Source: Symbiodinium natans
Lineage: Eukaryota > Sar > Dinophyceae > Suessiales > Symbiodiniaceae
Direction of reading: 5' to 3'
Assembly: GCA_905221605.1 (NCBI GenBank)
Contig: CAJNDS010002246.1
Span: 147,501 to 182,500, forward strand
DNA: 35,000 nucleotides
Notes under the pieces: model-generated
The model's input: only the letters and a program-made list of their open reading frames with translations
What the model was told of the DNA's origin: nothing
The model's database searches: none
Shown here: piece by piece, positions 26,356 through 34,100 of the stretch
How positions within the stretch are numbered: the stretch's first letter is position 1
Layout: every line of letters begins with the position of its first letter
Translations under genes and position numbers: made by a program

Positions 26356-26857
26356 GTGTCGGCTTCAACTGAATTCTTGTTCAAATTCTGTTCAGGAACA
26401 TAAATTCAGCTACCGACATGGGGTTATAGACTTATAGGGTACCCTCATGGTACCTTCACGCCTCAGAGAAGTAAGAACAACGTTTGGATGGTGTCCCGTC
26501 AGCCACAGGCAGCGTGTTTGGCTGTTGAGGTTCTTGCCCCGCCAGAGCTGAGAGGGCTGAAGCCCCCGAAACCCCTGAACTACTCTTTGCTTAAAAGCCA
26601 CCCAAAAACAAGGAAATAAAAATTCCTAGATCTTGGCTACACTCAGAAGGGCAGCTAAAAATTAAAATTTTAGCTGCCTTATTAAGAAACCCAATAAACC
26701 CAAACAGGCTAAGGATCTAAAGTTACAGTAAAGTACTACAAAGAGATTATGGCCATCGTGAGGAATCATACTTTTCATGTTTTGCGGGGGAGTGTTCTTA
26801 AGCAAATAGTAGTAAACCCAAGTTGAGGCAGAACAAGGGGGGCACCCCGAAAGCCTT
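26356..26857. other. AT-richer single-copy stretch with a palindrome
   Basis: No supported gene. GGCAGCTAAAA at 26,650-26,660 and TTTTAGCTGCC at 26,668-26,678 form a perfect 11-bp hairpin with a 7-base loop. A 63-codon minus frame (26,601-26,410) has no recognisable motif. Confidence 0.5.
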
Positions 26858-26994
26858 AGGGTTTAGGGTTTAGGGTTTAGGCATCCAACCCCGAGCCTGC
26901 CTGGAAGGTTCACTTGGAGGTCGACGATGGGATCGAGCCCGCAAGTCATGTTGGCAGACCCAAAACCCTAAACCCTAAACCCTAAACCCTAAAC
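26858..26994. repeat. Short TTTAGGG and CCCTAAA arrays around an 80-bp island
   Basis: TTTAGGG 26,858-26,882, island, CCCTAAA 26,960-26,994, the reverse of the exon arrangement. The island is open on both strands (plus: AWKVHLEVDDGIEPASH), so no call. Confidence 0.6.
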
Positions 26995-27102
26995 TCAGGG
27001 TCCGCATACCATGGTATATACTTGGGCCTCAAAGCTGCTATGTGGGAACAACTCTATAAGGCCCAAGGATCTACTGCATAGGTACATGGACCCTTGTAAG
27101 GG
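26995..27102. mobile_element. Inverted-repeat element family 2, both ends
   Basis: AACTCAGGGTCCGCAT ... GGTACATGGACCCTTG, with internal GTATATACTTGGGCC and GGCCCAAGGAT inverted. About 108 bp. Confidence 0.65.
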
Positions 27103-27425
27103 ATAGCTGGGAATTGGGATTGCAGGTCTCCCTTGACGTCCTTAGAGGGTTGGATGGGATGCAAGGTAGTCTGATTCCGCCCCCGATTAAGAACCTGCAG
27201 GAGGGTTGAGTGCATCGAAGGCTGCTTGTGGCTTTGGAAATGCTGGGGCGTAAATACCTTAAACCCCAACACTAAGTCAATGGTAGGATTTGGCGAAGCT
27301 TCGGGCGGAGCATGAACTAAACGGCTTGAGGTTACCCCGCAAACCCTAAACCCTAAACCCTAAACCCTAAATCCTAAACCCTATACTCACACTGACCCGG
27401 CTTGAGCCACGCGCACATGACCTGC

Positions 27426-27476
27426 CTGCACCATACCCGCGGCACCAAGCAGACAGCAGAATCGAGACCGCAGAGC
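27426..27476 (-). CDS. Possible upstream exon of gene A
   Basis: ALRSRFCCLLGAAGMVQ, 17 codons, TGCAG|G acceptor, CAG|GC donor, CCCTAAA on the low side. It could be part of a signal or membrane segment. No paralogue in the window. Confidence 0.45.
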
Positions 27477-27664
27477 CTGCAGTTTAGGGTTTCGGGCTTT
27501 TAAGGTTCGAGATTAGTTTAGGGACCCCTGAATACAGACTCGAAACCCTGTCAACTGCATGTACCTTCAACCAGACAGGACTAACGCCCTGCTACCCGGG
27601 AATCCCGAGGGCAAGACACTCAACCCTAAACCCTCAACCCTCAACCCTCAACCCTAAACCCTAA

Positions 27665-27748
27665 ACCGCAGCAGCGTGGCACGTTGCTTTTTGCTCCTCT
27701 GGAGGCCCATGCTCGCCCGAGCATAGTGCGTGGTGAAGAGAGCAGTTC
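27665..27748 (-). CDS. Possible most upstream exon of gene A
   Basis: FTTHYARASMGLQRSKKQRA in one of three open frames. CCCTAAA lies on the low side and TTTAGGG on the high side, as for proven exons. Start codon and leader acceptor not identified. Confidence 0.35.
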
Positions 27749-27751
27749 GGC

Positions 27752-28040
27752 GTTTAGGGTTTAGGGTTTAGGGTTTAGGGTTTAGGAATTAGGGTTTCGG
27801 GATTATAGGGGTTAGGGGTCTAGGGTTCAGGGTTTAGGGGTTGAGGGGCTTTAGGGGTTCAGGAGTTTAGGGGTTTGGGGGCTTTAGGGCTTTAGAGGTT
27901 TAGGGGCTTAGGGTTTTTTCTGTCTTTAGGGGTTGAGGGTCTTCGGGGTTTGTTTAGGGTCTCGGGGCCTACGGGTCATAGGGGGTGAGGGTTCGATTCA
28001 GGTTCGCCTCTGACTCGGAAGCGAGCCCTTCGCTGCACCC
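27752..28040 (+). repeat. Decayed TTTAGGG sequence between genes A and B
   Basis: Four good units, then G/T-rich decay. The start of gene A and the 3' flank of gene B should meet here; I see no terminator or promoter signal. Confidence 0.7.
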
Positions 28041-28084
28041 TCAACCCTCAACCCTCAACCCTAAACCCTTTAGGGGACGCCAGC

Positions 28085-28159
28085 TCAGACTTCGAACCAC
28101 CACATCCAGTCGGGGCCCACATCCAGCGTCTTGCCCTTGGGGACATGTGCGAGAACCAC
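28085..28159 (-). CDS. Gene B last exon
   Basis: VVLAHVPKGKTLDVGPDWMW then WFEV and TGA. Acceptor TCAG|G. Confidence 0.85.
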   Translation of the reverse strand: MVLAHVPKGKTLDVGPDWMWWFEV

Positions 28160-31100
28160 CTGACGAGTCAAAAAACAACACGAAGCCTGAAACCCCCAAA
28201 CCCTAAACCCTAAACCCTAAACCCTAAACCCTAAACCCTAAACCCTAAACCCTAAACCCTAAACCCTAAACCCTAAACCCTAAACCCCAAACTGCAACTG
28301 CCCGGATCCCTCCCCTCCCCCCCAGAACGCCCAAGCTGCACGAGTGTCCCTTTAAGCCCTCCGGTCCGCCTGAAGAAGCCAAAACCTCTGTCTAGGCTAC
28401 CGAGGAATCATACATGCCTAAGTCCTTCAGCCTTCAACCCCCAAACCTCGAAACCTGGAGCCCCCCTCCTCCCCCTCAAAAAAAAAAAGACCGTACATAC
28501 TTCAGGTCCTAAACCCTGAACCCTAAACCCAAACAACTAGACTTAACTTATCCCCAAAAAGGGAATCAGGGCCTACTCACTCTGGGTCCTAGCAACCCTA
28601 AACCCTAAACCCTAAAGCCTAAACCCTAAACCCTAAACCCTAAACCCTAGACCCTAGACCCTAGACCTTAAGCCAACAAAAGCTGAAGCCCCTTAATGCG
28701 TCAGTTCCTTCAGCCGTGGCTTGCACTAATAGGGATCATAATCGGGGTACTAGAATCTCCCAGTAAGGGGCTGCTGGTGTAAGGGAGAGAATCCTAAACC
28801 CTAAACCCTAAACCCTAAACCCTAATCCCAAATGCATAAAACGGTTCCTTCGGCGGCGGCCTGCACGAAGGCTGGGCCTTTCGGGAGGTCATGGCCACAG
28901 AGGATGCCTCCCGGGCGCACCTTTGGCCTGGGCTTGGGGACTATGGGGGCCATAAGGGCTTTAGGGTTTAAGGGCTATAGGGTTTAGGGTTTAGGGTTTA
29001 GGGTTTAGGGCTTAGGGTTTAGGGTTTAGGGTTTAGGGTTTAGGGTTTAGGGAGGGTCCATAGACCCTGAGCCCCTAGACCCTGAGCCCTTATGGGATAT
29101 CGGGTCTAGGATTCAGCTACCTTGCTGTGTGTATTACAGCTGGGCCTCCAGCTGCTGCCTAAAGACATTAACACTAACACCTCAAAGTCAGGCAGCCCTA
29201 CAGCTCACCACCCTCAATATTCCGAAACCATGGACCCTAACTCACCAGGCTCAGTTCTGCGCCCCTGGTTGGGTACCCTGAGTCTAAGGGCCTCTACTTC
29301 CCCAAGCCGAAAACCCCGTGGAAGAGGTAGTCAGAACGGGCCCTAAACGACCAGGAACCTTTCGTGCTCCACCACCCTATCACCCTATATATATATATAT
29401 ATAGCCCTATTACCCTGCAACCTTGAACCTTAAACCCTAAACCCTGAACCCTAAACCCTACACCCTAAGCCCTAAACTCTACCCTACAACCGTAAACCTA
29501 AAAAACCCACAGCTCCGCCCCAAGTCGCCGGAAGATGGGGACGTTCAACTCCCGCTGTGGACCGCCGTCGAGGAACACTAGGTCCTTGGTGCAGTCTAGG
29601 GCTTTAGGGTTTAGGGTTCAAGGTTTAGGGCTTAGGGTTTAGGGTTTAGGGAATAGGGTTTAGGGTTTAGGGCTTAGGGCTTGAGGGTTTGGGTACAGAT
29701 CCTTTAGAATCCTTTTGGGGCGCTTTGGGGGTTGGAGGGTATTTTTCGTTTTGTGTGAAGGGTGCTCGGAAGGCCTCTCTAGTAGCCCTGAAATTGAAAA
29801 CCCTAAACCCTAAACCCTAAACCCTAAACCCTAAACCCTAAACCCTAAACCACATAGGGTGGCGAAGAGCCGAGTGTCAAAGGCGGAATCTGCCAAAAGC
29901 TGGGCAGCTTCGTCCTGTCACTGAACTCTGAGTTCATAAGCCCCAAAAATGTGTGCGTTTAGGGTTTAGGGTTTAGGGTTTAGGGTTTAGGGTTTAGGGT
30001 TTAGGGTTTAGGGTTTAGGGTTTAGGGTTTAGGGTTTAGGGTTTAGGGTTTAGGGTTTAGGGTTTAGGGCACTTTCAGCTCTACAGGGGACTATAGTATC
30101 CCAACAAGTGTAAAGTGTACTCACTCAGCTACTTAGTACAACCAGCGACAATAATACAGCAGTAGGGCTTAGGGTTTGTAGGGTTTGGGGCTTATAGGGT
30201 TTAGGCTTTAGGGTTTGGAGTGTCGGGTTCAAGGTTTAGGGTTTACGGTTTGTAGGGCTAAGGGTACACAAAAACAAAGGAATGCTCAAGTAACCACCCA
30301 AAGGATCCCCAGTCATTTGGAGGATGGTCACCCGACTGCTCCAAGGTTCCAAAGATCGCCGTGCCTCTACCTTCGCATATGGGAGGGGGCATGGCGGGGT
30401 GGGGGGGGGGGTCGCTTTTCACAACTTCCGACCGCTTCTCTGCGCCCAAAACCCTGAACCCTAAAAACTACCCCCCCCCCCCCCCAACAAAAAAAACAAA
30501 AGTCAAAAAACAGGCCATGATGTCGAGAACACCCCTGCCCCCGTCGATTAGTTCCTAATGAGAGTCCCATATATGGGGGGGGGGGGGGGTTGGGTATTTT
30601 AGAGGAGCTTAGTGCACCAAAAGCGTTTAAGTTTTAGGGTTAACACACCCCAAACCCTGAAACCTAAGCCCTAAACCCTAAACCCTAAACCCTAAACCCT
30701 GCCTCTGCAGCTCCTTGGAAGCCAACTTTGCCTCTGACAGACTTGCTGCGGTTCTCCTCCATCCATGGATCGATGGTGAAGACCCGTGCTTGCCTTGAGA
30801 TCTGCGCTTACAGGGGAGCACTAGGGGGAGTTTGTGGGGTTTAGGGTTTAGGGTTTAGGGTTTAGGGTTTAGGGTTTAGGGTTTAGGGTTTAGGGTTTAG
30901 GTCTTTCTTAAGGAGGGAGCACTAGGGGGGAGTTTATGGGGTTTAGGGTTTGGGGTTTAGGGCTAGTTTGTTTTTTTGCTAAGTTTAGTGGCCTTTTGCT
31001 GCTGCAATGACCTGCTCGTAGGGTTTAGGGTTTAGGGTTTGAGGAACCCCCGTTAAAGAATGATAGCCAGATTTATCCCTTACGGGGCATGTCTGTAGGC

Positions 31101-34100
31101 CCTGAACTTCACAAATGAAACCCTAACCCTAAACCCTAAACCCTAAACCCTGAACCCCAAACCCTAAACCCTATAAACTCTATAAACCCTATAAACCCTA
31201 AACCCTAAACCCTGAACCCTAAACCCTAAACCCTAAACCCTAAACCCTATCCCTGAACCCTGAACCCTAAACCCTAAACCCTAAACCCTAAACCCTATAA
31301 ACCCTAAACCCTAAACCCCAAACCCTGAACCCTAAACCCTAAACCCTATAGACCCTAAACCCTAGACCCTAACACGGCCACGGGTGCTTCACAGCCTTCA
31401 GGACGTGGACGGTGCTGAAGGCCTTGCCGGTCCCCTACTACCCCTAGGGGGTCGTAGCCCTAAACCCTAAACCCTAAACCCTAAACCCTAAACCCGAAAC
31501 CCTAAACCCTAAACCCTATAAACCCTAAACCCAAAAACCGGGGAGGGGAACCCAAGAGCCTTGCCGGTGCCCACTTCCACCATGGCGAGCTCTTGCCGCC
31601 CGGCGCGCAGCGCTTTTGGCAAGAGGCTCTGCAGGAGACCCACCAAGATCTCCTCAAAAAAAAGCCCAAAAGCACGAAGCCTTATGAGCCTTATAAGCCC
31701 TAAGCCTTATAAGCCCTAAACCCTGTAAGCCCCAAACCCCAAACCCTAAACCCTAAACCCAAAACCCTAAACCCTAAACCCTAAACCCCAAACCCCAAAC
31801 TCCGGCTTCTAGGGCAAAGTCTCCGTGTGGTGGAGACCTAGGTCGACACGGTGGCGGACAGGGACATCCGCAAGCGCGCCCCGCGCAGCGGCAGCTTCCA
31901 AAGTGACTTGGTGATCCAGTACCTGTAGGCTTCAGGGACGCCCTAAACCCGAAACCCTAAACCCCAAAACCCTAAACTCTAAAACCTAAACCCTAAACCT
32001 TGCACCCTACCCCCCCCCCCCCCCGCCCTGACAAAGAAAGAAAAAGAAAAAGAGAGAAGAATACAATAAAACAAATAAAATACAAAACGAGACATTAAAA
32101 TAAAACACTACCATTGGGGCATCCCGGGGTGCGGAGACTTTCTCGAGTCCAATTCTCGATAGCTCCACGTTGGTGTACAACACCTGCCCTAGGACGGGAG
32201 GGCAAGCGCCTGATCCAGGGAGCTGTTTAGGGTTTAGGGTTTAGGGTTTAGGGTTTAGGGTTTAGGGTTTAGTTCAGGTGGCACTGGTTTTTCGCTTATT
32301 TACCCGCTGTAATCATTTCGTGATAGGTCGCCCACGGGCCAGCCCGATTTGCTTTTGGTAGCTTTGCTTGGGGTACTCGTTGTACTGCAGCCAAATTTTT
32401 TGGGGTGAATTTTTGTTTGGGATTAGGTAACTCAACCCTAAACCCTAAACCCTAAACTCCCTAAACCCTAAACCAGGCTACTCTCAGGCTCAGCACAGGC
32501 TTCAGCCTCAAAAGCCCTTGGCTTCATCCCAGCAAGGAAGAATAACTTCAGGAACCCTAAACCCTAAACCCTAAACCCCAAACCCTAAACCCTGAACCCT
32601 AAACCCTTGAAGGGCCGTGGCTGGACAGCTTCAGGGCTTCTGGCCGAACAAGTTTCAGGGCTTAAGGGCCTTGGCTTCAAGGGCCTTGGCTTCAAGTTTG
32701 GGGGGGGGAGGGGGGGAGGGGGAGGGGGGAGGGCACTCCGGTGCAGGCTTGAGGGTGACAAGCAGCGACATGTGCATCTTCGGAAGGGCTGTAGGCACGG
32801 TTGCCCTCCTCCGAGGCCCCTTGAAACCTTCTGAACAATATTTCTATATGTACGATCCTCTGTAGCCAAATGAGGGACAAAGTACAAAAACTCCAAGAGC
32901 CTAAACCCTAAATCCTAGACCGTTTAGGGTTTAGGGTTTTGGGTGCAGGCAAAAGGGTTTCGTTTCGGGTTTAGGGTTTAGGGTTTAGGAGGCTCGACTC
33001 CCCCCCAAACTAACCTCAACTCCCTTTCAGGCCTCCAGCAAGCAAATAGGCCTCCAAGGTTTTCAAGGCATCCTTGGCAAGTGGAGACCCCTGGAACATC
33101 CCAAATTACATAGCCCTGTAGGGTTTGGGGGTACCCCTTAGTAAGGCTCTAAGGTTACCACGCTCGCAAAGTTGAATCTCCGCAGTGAGCCCTCGCTACG
33201 ACAACGAACAAGGAGAAGAATAAGAAGCAAAAGCCCCCCCCCCCCGCCCCGCCCCCCCCAAAAAAAACACAAAAGGGCAGGGAAGACATGCGTGCCTAAG
33301 CCTGAAACCATGGAACACTCAAACACCGTGCTGGTTCTTAGTAGGGAATGGGGGCATGAGGTACCCCATATCCCCGTATATATACCCTTTAAAGGATTCT
33401 GTACGTTACCTAAGTGCCCCGTTACCGCCTAAGAACCAGGGGGGACAATCTGAACATGCACGTTCGAACCCTCAACACAGAATCTTGGGCACCCTGCACC
33501 TAAACTCATATGAACGCGAGCAGCCCCGAAACAAGAAAAACCCAAAACGCCAAACCCTAAGCCCTGAACCCTAAACTCGAAGTCCTAAACCCTAAACCCT
33601 AAACCCCAAACCCTAGCCCTAAACCCTAAACCCTAAACCCTAAACCCTAAACCCTCAACCCTAAACCCTAAACCCTAAACCCTAAACCCTAAACCTTCCA
33701 CCCAGACTCTCGAGCTGCCGCGAGCGCGGCCATGGCCACTTCTTCTGGCGCACCCAAGCCCACCTCTGGGAGGTTCTGTGTTGCGGGGTTTAGGGTTTAG
33801 GGTTTAGGGTTTAGGGTTTAGGGTTTAGGGTTTAGGGTTTAGGGTTTAGGGTTTAGGGTTTAGGGTTACGGTTTAGGGTTTAGGGCTTGCGGGTAGACAA
33901 AAGGTTTGAGGGCATGTTTCAAAACAGCGGTAGCAACCCTCATATAGCCCCGAATATAGTTTATCCTCCTACAAGGAACCCAAAGAAGGTTTTCTAACTG
34001 TTTGGGGACTAGGGTTTGGGGAAAGCAGGGTTCGGGTTTAGGGTTTGGGGCTTAGGGTTTAGGGTGGGCTGGAGCGGAAAGAACACGATTGAGAGTTGTA

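Noticed and set aside
29122-29346. 74-codon plus-strand frame
   Set aside because: Lies in a gene B intron loop, no motif, opposite strand to all supported exons.
32585-32896. Overlapping frames on both strands near 32.6-32.9 kb
   Set aside because: Pro/Gly-rich translations of a G-rich purine run and a short tandem repeat; no match in gene A.
33138-33574. Frames around the C run at 33.2 kb
   Set aside because: Low-complexity translation, not conserved in the paralogue.
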